NCBI GenBank assembly: GCA_937931785.1
Contig: CALHAX010000039.1
Location: 1 to 64,000 of the forward strand
From: an uncultured Hyphomicrobiaceae bacterium
Lineage (GTDB): Bacteria; Pseudomonadota; Alphaproteobacteria; Rhizobiales; CALHAX01
DNA: 64,000 nucleotides
Direction: 5' to 3'
Part shown: in pieces, positions 1-10,372 of the stretch
How positions within the stretch are numbered: the first letter of the stretch is position 1
Layout: every line of letters starts with the position of its first letter
The notes under the pieces: generated by a model
Told to the model about the DNA's origin: nothing
The model's input: only the letters and a program-made list of their open reading frames with translations
The model's database searches: none
Position numbers and translations under genes: made by a program

Positions 1-1020
1 GATGATCGGCTGATCTATTTGCAGGGCGATGCTTCGGCTCGACGTTATGCTGTTGTACGCGGCGGTGCGGGCGCACGCATTCTGATGGACTCACCGCCAC
101 AACCGGACGGCCCTGTGGTTGAGGACGGGAAGAGTTACAGCACAATTGCGCATCTTGCGGAAACCGTCACGCCGTTCGTCGCTGTCGATGCGGCTCTTGA
201 TGCGGCGGGGCTTTGTGTGCCGGACGTTCTTGCGAGCGATCTGGAGTCCGGGTTTTTGTTAATCTCTCATCTTGGTGATCGTGTGTTCGGGGCAGAAATC
301 GCGGCAGGTGGCAATCTTCACGATTTGTATCTGCAGGCGGCCTACGTCTTGCTGCGTTTGCGCGAACATCAGGTGCCGGAGAAAATCCGCCGATCTGACG
401 GCGTATCGTATATGGTTCCTCGCTTCGATTGGCCAGCATTCCGGATTGAAACGCGTTTGTTCACGGATTGGTATCTGCCGGCCGTGTCTGATCGATCGAC
501 AGACGATGAGCAATGCAGTGCGTTCGATGCTGTCTGGAAGTCCTTGTTTGAAATGGTCGATGGGCACAATCACTGGATGATCCGTGATTATCATTCTCCC
601 AATCTGATCTACCGCCCGCATGAAACTGGTGTGGGCCGTGTTGGTGTGATCGATTTCCAGGATGCATTGCGGGGACACGCGGCGTACGATCTTGTTTCTC
701 TGCTTCAGGATGCCCGGCTTGATGTGCCGGAGGACATCGAAATCGAGATGCTGCAAAGGTATTGCGATTCAGCACGTGACACAGGCCCATTCGATGTTGG
801 TGCATTTTGCACCGCATATGCGATCCTGGGGGCGCAGCGCGCAACCAAAATTCTTGGTATCTTTGCCAGGTTGGCGCAGCGTGACGGCAAGCCTCAATAT
901 CTGGCGCACATACCTCGAATCTGGGGATATCTTGAACGCAACCTGCGTCATGACACGCTCAAGCCACTGCAAACTTGGTACACTGAAGCCGTCCCGGAGG
1001 CGTGGCGGCACCTGAGTTGA
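1..1020 (+). CDS. amgK: N-acetylmuramate/N-acetylglucosamine-1-kinase-like aminoglycoside phosphotransferase family protein (5' truncated by window)
   Basis: Frame open from base 1 (DDRLIYLQGDASARRY...); APH-like motifs HNHWMIRDYHSPNLIY and VGVIDFQDALRGHAAYDLVSLLQDAR; directly followed by a nucleotidyltransferase (murU-like). Confidence 0.85.
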   Translation, partial: DDRLIYLQGDASARRYAVVRGGAGARILMDSPPQPDGPVVEDGKSYSTIAHLAETVTPFVAVDAALDAAGLCVPDVLASDLESGFLLISHLGDRVFGAEIAAGGNLHDLYLQAAYVLLRLREHQVPEKIRRSDGVSYMVPRFDWPAFRIETRLFTDWYLPAVSDRSTDDEQCSAFDAVWKSLFEMVDGHNHWMIRDYHSPNLIYRPHETGVGRVGVIDFQDALRGHAAYDLVSLLQDARLDVPEDIEIEMLQRYCDSARDTGPFDVGAFCTAYAILGAQRATKILGIFARLAQRDGKPQYLAHIPRIWGYLERNLRHDTLKPLQTWYTEAVPEAWRHLS

Positions 1021-1055
1021 GCCGTTCTGTTCGCCACGACGCTCATGACACTGAA

Positions 1056-1799
1056 ATGGCGACGCTGATGACAGGCATCAAAACAATCACGCGGGCTATG
1101 GTTCTCGGGGCTGGTATGGGGAGCCGAATGCGCGACCTGACCGACGATCGCCCGAAACCCATGGTGGAGGTCGGTGGACGACCGCTGATCGATCATGTTC
1201 TGGACCGGCTTGTTGCTGCGGGCGTGACGGATGCGGTGGTGAACGTGCACTACAAGGCGGATGTCCTTGAACAGCACCTGCAGACACGTGCGACGCCAGC
1301 AATTACGATTTCGGACGAACGGGCGTTGCTTCTTGATACGGGTGGCGGGGTCGTGAATGCGCTGGAGCATTTCGGAGGCGATGTCTTTTTTATCCACAAT
1401 TCGGATTCCATCTGGCGTGAGAGCGGCGCGCCGGCAATCGAAACGCTTGCAAATGCCTGGCGGCCTGATGACATGGATACGCTTTTGATGCTTGCAGACC
1501 CAACGGTTGCGCTTGGCTATGACGGAGCGGGGGATTTCGTTCTTATGGACGACAACCGGCTGGCACGCCGAGCTTCTGCTCAAGGCGGCGCTTACGTTTT
1601 TACTGGCGTTTCGATTGCGCATCCAAGATTATTCCTCCATGCACCAGATGGTGGTTTTTCTCTCAATGTTCTTTGGGACCGGGCGATTGCTGCCGGGAGG
1701 ATGTATGGCGTTTTGCTTGATGGACAGTGGATGCATGTCGGTACGCCTGAAGCTGTCGCTGAAGCATCTGCAGTCCTCGCACAGGATCACGGGTCATGA
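1056..1799 (+). CDS. murU: Nucleotidyltransferase family protein, N-acetylmuramate-1-P uridylyltransferase-like
   Basis: AMVLGAGMGSRMRDLTDDRPKPMVEVGGRPLIDHVLDRL NTP-transferase signature; adjacent to amgK-like gene. ORF can extend to 1002; the start is uncertain. Confidence 0.85.
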   Translation: MATLMTGIKTITRAMVLGAGMGSRMRDLTDDRPKPMVEVGGRPLIDHVLDRLVAAGVTDAVVNVHYKADVLEQHLQTRATPAITISDERALLLDTGGGVVNALEHFGGDVFFIHNSDSIWRESGAPAIETLANAWRPDDMDTLLMLADPTVALGYDGAGDFVLMDDNRLARRASAQGGAYVFTGVSIAHPRLFLHAPDGGFSLNVLWDRAIAAGRMYGVLLDGQWMHVGTPEAVAEASAVLAQDHGS

Positions 1800-4700
1800 G
1801 CCTCAGTCCCAACGTCTTCACGATTCCTGCGGGTGAGAATTTTCTGTCACGGCTCGCCGAAGCCATCAGTACGGGGCGCTTGCCCGGACGCGATGGACAC
1901 GCAAGCGATGCGATCGATCCACTTGCACTTTCCGGCTACACAATCCTGATGCCAACCCGCCGTGCGTGCCGGGCGCTGCAAGATGAGTTTTTGCGGCAGA
2001 CTGGTGGCACTGCGCTGCTGCTCCCGCAAATCCGCCCGATTGCGGAAACAGAAGAAGACGCCCAACTGCTGTCTTCGACACTGGCGTTTTCCGGATCGGT
2101 GTCGGGGGGGGATGCGGATCCTCTCGAGATTCCGAGTGCAATATCTGAGCTTGAACGCCGTTTGGTGCTGACTCAGTTCATCCTCACATGGCTGAAGAGT
2201 GATATTCCAGAGGGCGAGACGAGGGACATCCTGCCGCTTCCCATGTCTCCGGCACAGGCGGCCAATCTGGCACGTGAGTTGGCTGGGCTGATGGATGAGA
2301 TCGATCTTGAACAGGCGGATCTCTCCCTGTTGGCTGAGGATATGCCACCAGAGTTTGCCGCCCACTGGCAACGGACCCTGGGGTTTCTGGACGTCGCGAC
2401 CAAGGCGTTCCCGACCTATCTTGATGCCAGTGGTCGCACGACTCCGAACGCACGACAGAATTTACTTCTGCAATCGGAGATTGAACGACTGGAGAAAAAC
2501 CCACCGGATCGTCCAATCATTGCAGCGGGTTTGGCGAGTAGCGACCCGCAGACAGCGGCCTTCATGAAGGCGATTGCCGGATTGCCCCAAGGAGCGGTGA
2601 TCTTGCCCGGCCTGGATCTTGCGCTCGATGACGAGTCCTGGTCGCATCTGGGTGTTGAACATCCCGAGCACCCACAGATTGGGTTGGCCGAAATTCTCCA
2701 TCGACTTGACGTTGCGCGATCTGACGTTCGTCCGTTGCTGGAGGCGACGTCTGCACTCCAGCGAAATCGATTGCTCAGCGAAGCCATGCGACCGGCTGCA
2801 ACGACGGCTGCGTGGCACAGGTATGCGGAGAAAACAGATACAGCCGACGTTGATGCTGCGCTTTCCGGAATCGAATATCTGGAAGCGCAAAGCGCACAGG
2901 ACGAAGCTGAGGCGATTTCCCTGATCCTGCGTGGAGCGGCGGAAGACGAGTCGACAACAGCCGCTTTGGTTACGCCAGACCGTACACTGGCGCGTCGAGT
3001 GGCAGTACGCCTGGAAGCATGGGGCATCCGCATTGACGACTCGGCGGGGCGCCCTTTGATGAAAACCGTTCCCGGAACATTCCTTGACCTCATTCTGGAA
3101 TGTTTTGAGACGGAATTCGCGCCGACGACAGTGGTGGCACTTCTGAAGCATCCCCTGACGCGACTTGGGTTGTCGCCGGGTGATGCGCGTCGCGGTGCGG
3201 TTGCGCTCGAGTTATTGGCATTTCGGCAAATTTATCTCGGTAAGGGATTTGTCGCTATTCGGCCGTCGCTTGAACGTGGCAGTATTTCTGCGATTGGTGA
3301 CACGCATAGGGTGCACCCTGCTGTCAAAGCTTTGTCGAGCGATGATCGCGATATGGCGACACTGGTTCTTGACCGGCTTGAGGTCGCAGTTGCGCCTTTG
3401 CGCGATCTTGAAATGGCTGAACGGGTTGTGGCGCTGCGGGATCTCGTTCGAGCCCATGTGCAGGTTGCAGAAGCGATCGCCGTGAACGATGAGGGTGAGA
3501 GCGGCAACCTTTGGGGTGGTGAAGCGGGTGAGGCGGCTTCGTACTTCTTCTCCACTATTCTGGAAGACACGGGCCCGCAGCCTGAACTTGTTCCTGCCGA
3601 CTATCCTTCGTTCTTCAGGGCGTTGGTGTCGGGTGAAGTCGTGCGGCCACGTTTGCCGGTGCATCCCCGCCTGTCGATCTGGGGGCCGCTTGAGGCGCGT
3701 CTGCAGCAGGCGGACATCATGATCCTTGGTGGTCTGAACGATGGTAAGTGGCCGAACCTTGCGGACCCGGATCCCTGGATCAATCGCCCTATGCGGACGC
3801 AAATTGGCCTGCCCCCGCCGGAACGAAAGATCGGACTTTCGGCGCATGACTTCACCCAGTTGGCGGCGGCGCCACGCGTCTATCTCACACGTGCAGCGAA
3901 GGTGGATGGTGTTCCGACGGTTCCGTCACGTTGGTTGATGCGTCTGGAAGCGGTTCTCAAGGGGCTTGGCCGTGCGGACGATATTCGCCCGAATGTTTCT
4001 GACGGTGCGGCATGGCTGCAATGGGCCGAAAGCCGCGATGAGATCAAGGAACGCAAACCGGTCAAGGCACCGCGACCGACACCTCCTGTCGATATGCGGC
4101 CGCGCCAGATGAGTGTGACACGGATCGAAAGCTGGTTGGGCAATCCTTACAGCGTGTTTGCGCGGTCGATCCTGAAGCTTACTCCACTGGACGCGCTGGA
4201 AGCTGCGCCTGATATGGCGACACGTGGCCGGATCATTCACGAGGCTCTACACCGTTTTACGGTCCGACACCCTATCACCATGCCGCAGGATGCGGCGAAG
4301 GTCGTGATGGGGTGTGCTGATGAAATTCTGAACGAGTATGTGGCGCATCCCCGAGTGGCTGCTTTCTGGCGTCCGCGCATTCGCCGGTTTGCGGAATGGT
4401 TTGCTGCGACTGAACCACGGCGACGGGGTGATGTTTCCCGGATTGTGACGGAGGTTGGCGGACAATGCCGGATTGCATTGCCAGATGGAGATTTTATCCT
4501 GACCGCGAGAGCGGACCGCATCGATGTCGCCGAGGATGGACGCGTCCTGATCTACGATTACAAAAGCGGTACGGCTCCTTCGGAAAGCCATGTGGTGAAC
4601 GGCGTGTCGCCGCAACTGCCTCTGGAAGCCGCAATTGTTCATGCCGGCGGGTTCGAAACCATCGACGCGACCACGGTTTCCGGGCTGACCTACATCTCTG

Positions 4701-4933
4701 CAAGTGGTGGAGAACCACCGGGAGAGGAAAGGCTCATCAAAAAAGTACCTGCTGACGATCTAGCAAAGAATGCGCTCAGCGAGCTGACACGACTGGTTGC
4801 GGACTATGACCGCCCGGAGACGGATTATCGTGCCGTACGACGGGCAGCATTCGCCAATGCCTATCGATATGACGATTATGCGCATCTTGCGCGCGTCCAG
4901 GAATGGTCGCTGGGAGATGGCGATGACGGATAA
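1796..4933 (+). CDS. addB: Double-strand break repair protein AddB
   Basis: 1045 aa ORF; C-terminal PD-(D/E)XK region (ADRIDVAEDGRVLIYDYKSGTAP); overlaps addA. Confidence 0.93.
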   Translation: MSLSPNVFTIPAGENFLSRLAEAISTGRLPGRDGHASDAIDPLALSGYTILMPTRRACRALQDEFLRQTGGTALLLPQIRPIAETEEDAQLLSSTLAFSGSVSGGDADPLEIPSAISELERRLVLTQFILTWLKSDIPEGETRDILPLPMSPAQAANLARELAGLMDEIDLEQADLSLLAEDMPPEFAAHWQRTLGFLDVATKAFPTYLDASGRTTPNARQNLLLQSEIERLEKNPPDRPIIAAGLASSDPQTAAFMKAIAGLPQGAVILPGLDLALDDESWSHLGVEHPEHPQIGLAEILHRLDVARSDVRPLLEATSALQRNRLLSEAMRPAATTAAWHRYAEKTDTADVDAALSGIEYLEAQSAQDEAEAISLILRGAAEDESTTAALVTPDRTLARRVAVRLEAWGIRIDDSAGRPLMKTVPGTFLDLILECFETEFAPTTVVALLKHPLTRLGLSPGDARRGAVALELLAFRQIYLGKGFVAIRPSLERGSISAIGDTHRVHPAVKALSSDDRDMATLVLDRLEVAVAPLRDLEMAERVVALRDLVRAHVQVAEAIAVNDEGESGNLWGGEAGEAASYFFSTILEDTGPQPELVPADYPSFFRALVSGEVVRPRLPVHPRLSIWGPLEARLQQADIMILGGLNDGKWPNLADPDPWINRPMRTQIGLPPPERKIGLSAHDFTQLAAAPRVYLTRAAKVDGVPTVPSRWLMRLEAVLKGLGRADDIRPNVSDGAAWLQWAESRDEIKERKPVKAPRPTPPVDMRPRQMSVTRIESWLGNPYSVFARSILKLTPLDALEAAPDMATRGRIIHEALHRFTVRHPITMPQDAAKVVMGCADEILNEYVAHPRVAAFWRPRIRRFAEWFAATEPRRRGDVSRIVTEVGGQCRIALPDGDFILTARADRIDVAEDGRVLIYDYKSGTAPSESHVVNGVSPQLPLEAAIVHAGGFETIDATTVSGLTYISASGGEPPGEERLIKKVPADDLAKNALSELTRLVADYDRPETDYRAVRRAAFANAYRYDDYAHLARVQEWSLGDGDDG

Positions 4934-7900
4934 CACTGTAAACCTGACGCCTGAACTTGCGGAGACCAATATCAATCAGGCACGTGCTGCGTCACCGACG
5001 GCTTCTGCATGGGTGAGTGCCAATGCAGGAACCGGAAAGACCTACGTCTTGACGCGTCGGGTGCTGCGGTTGCTGTTGAATGGCACACCGCCAGATCGAA
5101 TTTTGTGTCTTACGTATACAAATGCAGCCGCTGCCGAGATGTCGCGGCGTGTTTTTGATGAGCTTGCGGAATGGGCTGTGACAGCGCCGGATGCACTGTT
5201 GGACACGTTGACGAAATTGGAAGGAAAGACACCGTCCGCCGAGCAACGTGCGTTGGCACCGACATTGTTTGCTCGCGCGATCGAGACGCCGGGTGGTCTG
5301 AAGGTGCAGACGATTCACGCGTTTTGCGAACGCTTGTTGCAGCGCTTTCCGCTTGAGGCTGGTGTCACGCCAGATTTCACAATTCTCGATGAAGACGAGC
5401 AGCGCAGCATTCTGTCCCAGAGTATCGATCAGGTTTTGGCCAACGCCACGGCAGCGCCCGACAGCCGTTTGTATGCGGCCATGATCCAGTCCGTGACGTA
5501 TGCGGCGGACGATAGTTTCGATCAGTTGTTGCGGACTGTGCTTGGCAAGCGTGAGACGTTGCTTGACCTTCTGCAGGCGGGCGCGACGCATGACGATCCG
5601 ATTGACGGCATTGCGGTACGACTGAAAGCGGATATGGGGCTGGCCGAGACGGCGACACTCGCGACGGTCGACGCTGCACGCCTTGCGGTGATTGATGACG
5701 TGTTCGCGCAGCAGGCTGTTCCTGTCTTGCAAGAGGGCACAAAAACGGATGTGTCCCGCGCCGGGGAATTATCGCAATTTTTATCTGCCGCGTCGCCGAT
5801 TGACGGCCTTGCTGCACTCACCAGTTTCTTCATGACAAGTGCGGGAGGAGCACGGAAATCATTGATGACGAAGAAGCCGTCGGAAGCGCATCCGGCTATC
5901 AGTGCCCGGCTTCTCGATGCGCAACAAGAGTTTGTCGCATTGACGGATCAGGCGGGGGCGCTGCGTGTTGTGGAGGCGACAACGTCGATCATGCGGCTCG
6001 CGGATGCGATCTTCCAGCGTTATACGGAGGCGAAACGTCGCCGTGCCGCGCTGGACTACGATGACCTTATTCTCAAAACGGTCATGTTGCTTGGTTCTCA
6101 GCAGGACGCGCAATGGGTGTTGTACAAACTGGACAATGGTCTTGAGCACATTCTTGTCGATGAAGCGCAGGATACGAGCCCGGTGCAGTGGCGGATCGTA
6201 TCTCGGTTGGCTGAAGAATTCTTCTCCGGCCACGGTGTAACGGAGAAGACGCGTACACTCTTCGCGGTTGGGGATGAGAAACAATCCATCTACGGATTTC
6301 AGGGCGCGCGCCCGGAAATGTTTGCCGAGATGGGGCGGGTGTTCCGCGCGCGGGCTGCTGATGTTGGTCACGATTTGCATGCTGTTCCGCTGACAATGTC
6401 GTTTCGGACGGTCGCGCCGGTTCTCGCGGCCGTCGACGCCACGTTTGCGGCGCCGGACGCTCGTCGTGGTCTTACCGCGGGGGATGAGGCCATTCATCAT
6501 GCGGCGTTTCGGGCTGCGGACGCCGGTCTGGTTGAGTTATGGCCCACGGAAAAGCCGGAAGAACTCTCCGATGTCAGTGCGTGGCGGCCACTGGATGAGC
6601 AGAGCGTGTCGTTGCCGATCGAGCGTTTGGCGGGCCGAATTGCTGCGCAGATCAAGTCATGGACGGACACAGGTGAACGTCTCCCGTCCACCGGGAAAGC
6701 AATTACACCTGGGGATGTACTCATCCTGGTTCGACGCCGCAATCCGGTGGCCTCAGCGATGATCCGGGCCTTGAAGAGTGCGGGTATTGCAGTGGCTGGG
6801 GCTGATCGTATCCGGATCACGGAGCAGATCGCGGTCATGGACATGATGGCGCTTGGGGACTTTGTGCTGTTGCCGTCTGATGACCTGGCGCTAGCGACGA
6901 TTTTGAAGAGTCCGCTGTTCGGACTTGATGATGATGATCTTCTTCGCATTGGCGGGAGGCGCAAGGGTTCGTTGTGGCATGCGTTACTGGCTGCTGCGGG
7001 TGCAGGCGGGGCGTATCACGATACGGTTGAAACGCTCAAGAGATGGCGCGCGCGCGCGGACTATGCACCTCCGTTCGAATTTTTCTCTTCTATCCTCGAT
7101 CGGGATGGCAGGCGGAGTGAGATGCTTGCGCGTCTTGGGCCGGAAGCCGGGGATGCATTGGATGAATTTCTCAACCAGGCCATCCAGTTTGATCACAACC
7201 ATCCGCCTTCGCTTCAGGGATTTCTGACATCGCTGCGTGATGGTGATCTACAGATCAAGCGTGACATGGAGCAGGGCCGCGACGAGGTGCGGATCATGAC
7301 GGTGCATGGTGCGAAAGGTCTTGAGGCACCAATTGTTTTTCTTCCCGATACGTGCGGCGTGGTTTCTGGTGGCCGTGGTCCAACGGTTGTTTCATTGCCG
7401 CAGAAACCGGCCAACGAAAACGATAGCCGGACGCATGTCGGGGAACCGTTCGTGTGGAGCATCAAAGGCACGTCCGATGTCACAGCCGTTCGGGAGGCGA
7501 AGAACAAGGTCAGAGACCTGGATGATCAGGAATACCGGCGTCTCCTGTATGTGGCGATGACGCGTGCGCGCGACCGGCTCTACATTGCAGGTTATGAAGG
7601 CAAGAACACACCACCTGCCAACTGCTGGTACAATCTGGTAGCCGATGCGCTGAAGCCGGTCATGCAAGAGATTGTCGTCTCGCCAGATCGGGTCGTGTGG
7701 CGGATGGAAAAAGGGGCAGAGGGTTCGCAAACCGTACCGTTGGATGGGATTGAGGCTTTGCCCGTTACGCCTCCCAAACCGGACTGGATGACACAGCCCG
7801 CGCGCGCAGAGAAGATACGTTCGATTCCCATCATGCCGTCGCGGATCATGCCGCACGAAGACGATCAGACGGCGTTGGACGGATCGGAGGTTGCGATAGA

Positions 7901-8525
7901 CCTCGCATCCGATACACCAGCCTCGCCGTTGCAGATGGCGGACAACCGGCGGTTTCAGCGCGGGGTTCTGACGCATGCGTTATTACAACATTTGCCATCC
8001 CTGCCTGAAGAGAGGCGCCGGGCCGCTGCAGAGCGTTTCATGGAGGCACGGGGGCACGATCTGACGGATCGCCTCAGGCGCAGTGTTGTTGATGAAACAC
8101 TCGCCATTCTTGAGGCCCCAGCATATGCGCCACTCTTCAGCGCATCATCGCGTGCTGAAGTGGCGATTGCTGCGGAGATCGAAAACCCGAAAAAGGGCGG
8201 ACGAGCTCTTTATGTGACGGGCACAATCGACCGATTGATCGTGAATCATGATGTCGTGCATTTCGTCGATTACAAAACCAATCGTCCGCCGCCGCGGGAA
8301 GAAGGGGATGTGATTGCGGCCTATATTGCTCAACTGGCAGCCTATCGCCTTGTTCTGGCTCAACTTTATCCGGGGCGAACGCTTCGAGCATCACTTTTGT
8401 GGACTGATGGAGCGCGAATCATGACAATCCCGGATGAACGACTGGATGACGTGGAACCCCTGTTATGGTCTTCGACGCGCGGCCTTGAAGATGCCGCTAC
8501 ATCATCCTACGTGAAGGTGAGTTGA
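4923..8525 (+). CDS. addA: Double-strand break repair helicase AddA
   Basis: UvrD-like helicase motifs ASAWVSANAGTGKTYVLTRRVLRLL, HILVDEAQDTSPVQW, VGDEKQSIYGFQGA; C-terminal nuclease VHFVDYKTNRPPP. Likely ATG at 4923, overlapping the addB end. Confidence 0.94.
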   Translation: MTDNTVNLTPELAETNINQARAASPTASAWVSANAGTGKTYVLTRRVLRLLLNGTPPDRILCLTYTNAAAAEMSRRVFDELAEWAVTAPDALLDTLTKLEGKTPSAEQRALAPTLFARAIETPGGLKVQTIHAFCERLLQRFPLEAGVTPDFTILDEDEQRSILSQSIDQVLANATAAPDSRLYAAMIQSVTYAADDSFDQLLRTVLGKRETLLDLLQAGATHDDPIDGIAVRLKADMGLAETATLATVDAARLAVIDDVFAQQAVPVLQEGTKTDVSRAGELSQFLSAASPIDGLAALTSFFMTSAGGARKSLMTKKPSEAHPAISARLLDAQQEFVALTDQAGALRVVEATTSIMRLADAIFQRYTEAKRRRAALDYDDLILKTVMLLGSQQDAQWVLYKLDNGLEHILVDEAQDTSPVQWRIVSRLAEEFFSGHGVTEKTRTLFAVGDEKQSIYGFQGARPEMFAEMGRVFRARAADVGHDLHAVPLTMSFRTVAPVLAAVDATFAAPDARRGLTAGDEAIHHAAFRAADAGLVELWPTEKPEELSDVSAWRPLDEQSVSLPIERLAGRIAAQIKSWTDTGERLPSTGKAITPGDVLILVRRRNPVASAMIRALKSAGIAVAGADRIRITEQIAVMDMMALGDFVLLPSDDLALATILKSPLFGLDDDDLLRIGGRRKGSLWHALLAAAGAGGAYHDTVETLKRWRARADYAPPFEFFSSILDRDGRRSEMLARLGPEAGDALDEFLNQAIQFDHNHPPSLQGFLTSLRDGDLQIKRDMEQGRDEVRIMTVHGAKGLEAPIVFLPDTCGVVSGGRGPTVVSLPQKPANENDSRTHVGEPFVWSIKGTSDVTAVREAKNKVRDLDDQEYRRLLYVAMTRARDRLYIAGYEGKNTPPANCWYNLVADALKPVMQEIVVSPDRVVWRMEKGAEGSQTVPLDGIEALPVTPPKPDWMTQPARAEKIRSIPIMPSRIMPHEDDQTALDGSEVAIDLASDTPASPLQMADNRRFQRGVLTHALLQHLPSLPEERRRAAAERFMEARGHDLTDRLRRSVVDETLAILEAPAYAPLFSASSRAEVAIAAEIENPKKGGRALYVTGTIDRLIVNHDVVHFVDYKTNRPPPREEGDVIAAYIAQLAAYRLVLAQLYPGRTLRASLLWTDGARIMTIPDERLDDVEPLLWSSTRGLEDAATSSYVKVS

Positions 8526-8583
8526 CCCAAACCCCAAACCTTGCTCGCAAAGCAGGGTCGAGCATTCCACAGGAGAACTATCC

Positions 8584-8904
8584 ATGAGCACTGCGCCCGT
8601 AACAGACGCCAGTTTTGAAGACGATGTGATCAAGGCTTCCGGTCCGGTTGTCGTTGATTTCTGGGCGGAGTGGTGTGGCCCGTGCAAGGCGATTGGCCCG
8701 GCACTGGAAGAGATTTCAACCGAGATGGGCGATGCGGTAAAAATCACCAAGATCAATATTGATGAAAACCCGAATATCGCGACGAAGTATGGCATTCGCT
8801 CCATTCCGACTCTGATGGTGTTTCAGGACGGAGAAGTGAAATCCACGCAAACCGGCGCTCTGCCAAAAGGCAAGCTGGAAGAGTGGATCAAGGGCAGCAT
8901 GTAA
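8584..8904 (+). CDS. trxA: Thioredoxin
   Basis: 106 aa with VVVDFWAEWCGPCKAIGP active site; upstream AGGAG. Confidence 0.96.
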   Translation: MSTAPVTDASFEDDVIKASGPVVVDFWAEWCGPCKAIGPALEEISTEMGDAVKITKINIDENPNIATKYGIRSIPTLMVFQDGEVKSTQTGALPKGKLEEWIKGSM

Positions 8905-8928
8905 ATCTAACGACCACGCGTTTTACTG

Positions 8929-8957
8929 AAAAACCCGGCGATTATGCCGGGTTTTTT
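8929..8957. terminator. Bidirectional Rho-independent terminator between trxA and folC
   Basis: aaAAACCCGGCgattatGCCGGGTTTTTTa inverted repeat between convergent genes, A-tract and T-tract flanks. Confidence 0.85.
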
Positions 8958-10320
8958 ATTTGTCAGCCTCTTTCGCCAGCACCATCCCGGCGAGATGGAG
9001 TGAGCCACAGATGAGGACGCGGACCGGACCATCGTTTTGGCGTGCGATCCAGTCGAGCGCACCTTCAACGGATGACATGGCGTGGGCTTCGATACCGTGC
9101 GCTTCTCCTGCTCCGACGATAACTGCTGGTTCCAGTGATGGAGCGGTTGCATTCTGTACGTCGGGAATTTTTATTGCCGAGATGGTTCGCACAAGACCAC
9201 GAAACGGGCTGACGAAATTTTCTGCGTTCTTTGATGCCAGCATACCGACGACCATATAGAGCGGCAAGGAGGTCACCTCTTCGAGATCAGCCATGGCGGA
9301 CGCGAGCGCTTTGGCGGCGGCTGCGTTATGTCCGCCATCAACCCAGATCTCGGATCCAGGTGGCAGGTCTGCACCGCACGTATCCGGGGCAATCCGTTGC
9401 AATCGGCCGGGCCATGACACGGTTGCAAGTCCCTGTTCCAGATGGCGATCGGTGATAGACACATTTCCTAATCGGCGGTCCAGCGCAAGAGCTGCCGCAA
9501 CAGCCACACCGGCATTTTCGATTTGATGACGGCCTTGCAAAACGGGCAATTGCAGGTCGCGAAGATGGTTCTCGTTCTGGAACACAAGGCGGCCGTGTTG
9601 CTCGTAGGCGTCCCAGTCACGACCTGCGGCATGGATTGGTGCCTTCAAGTGCTCGGCATACCGTTCGATGGTGCCGTAAGCGTCGTCGTCCTGTCTGGCA
9701 ACAATGACGGGTATGCCCGCCTTCAGAATGCCAGCCTTTTCCCGTGCGATATCACCAATGGTGCTTCCTAAGAACTCTGCATGATCGACAGCGATCGGAG
9801 TGATGATCGTCAGTACCGGTGCCGCTACGACGTTGGTTGCATCGAGCCGCCCACCAAGACCGGTTTCCAACAGAACGACATCTGCAGGCACTTGCGTGAA
9901 TGCAAGGAAGGCGGCGGCTGTTTCGGCTTCGAAGGGGGTGGCCGGGATCGTTTCGGCAACGGCGGCAACCTGTTTGAGGACGTCCGTCAACCGGGCTTCC
10001 GAGATTGGTTCTGGGCCGTCCGACCCGGCAATGTGGATACTCTCGTGGAGTGTTGTGAGGTACGGCGACGTGTAGGCGTGAACACGTGCACCCGCAGCTT
10101 GCAGGATTGCACTCAGGAATGCGAGCGTTGAGCCCTTGCCGTTGGTTCCGGCAATGTGGACGACTGGTGGGAGTGTTTGCTGCGGGTTTCCAAGCGCAGC
10201 CAGAAATATGTGCATTGTTTCCAGTGACAGATCGATTTTTGATCGCCCGGTTTGTGCAGCGTGCGTGCGAATGGCCTGCAATATGCTCCGGCTGTCGCGG
10301 TCTTGAAGCCGGTCAGTCAT
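8956..10320 (-). CDS. folC: Bifunctional folylpolyglutamate synthase/dihydrofolate synthase
   Basis: VVHIAGTNGKGSTLAFLSAIL P-loop, LETGLGGRLDATN, GRWxR-type region (WPGRLQRI), WVDGGHNAAAAKAL. Confidence 0.94.
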   Translation of the reverse strand: MTDRLQDRDSRSILQAIRTHAAQTGRSKIDLSLETMHIFLAALGNPQQTLPPVVHIAGTNGKGSTLAFLSAILQAAGARVHAYTSPYLTTLHESIHIAGSDGPEPISEARLTDVLKQVAAVAETIPATPFEAETAAAFLAFTQVPADVVLLETGLGGRLDATNVVAAPVLTIITPIAVDHAEFLGSTIGDIAREKAGILKAGIPVIVARQDDDAYGTIERYAEHLKAPIHAAGRDWDAYEQHGRLVFQNENHLRDLQLPVLQGRHQIENAGVAVAAALALDRRLGNVSITDRHLEQGLATVSWPGRLQRIAPDTCGADLPPGSEIWVDGGHNAAAAKALASAMADLEEVTSLPLYMVVGMLASKNAENFVSPFRGLVRTISAIKIPDVQNATAPSLEPAVIVGAGEAHGIEAHAMSSVEGALDWIARQNDGPVRVLICGSLHLAGMVLAKEADK

Positions 10321-10372
10321 TGGAAACCTGTACTATCGGACCCTATGCTTGGGTCTGCAGTTGGGAAATGCG

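Noticed and set aside
4797-4922. Extended addA N-terminus (42 codons before ATG 4923)
   Set aside because: Overlaps the addB coding end in another frame; the conserved AddA N-terminus fits the 4923 start.
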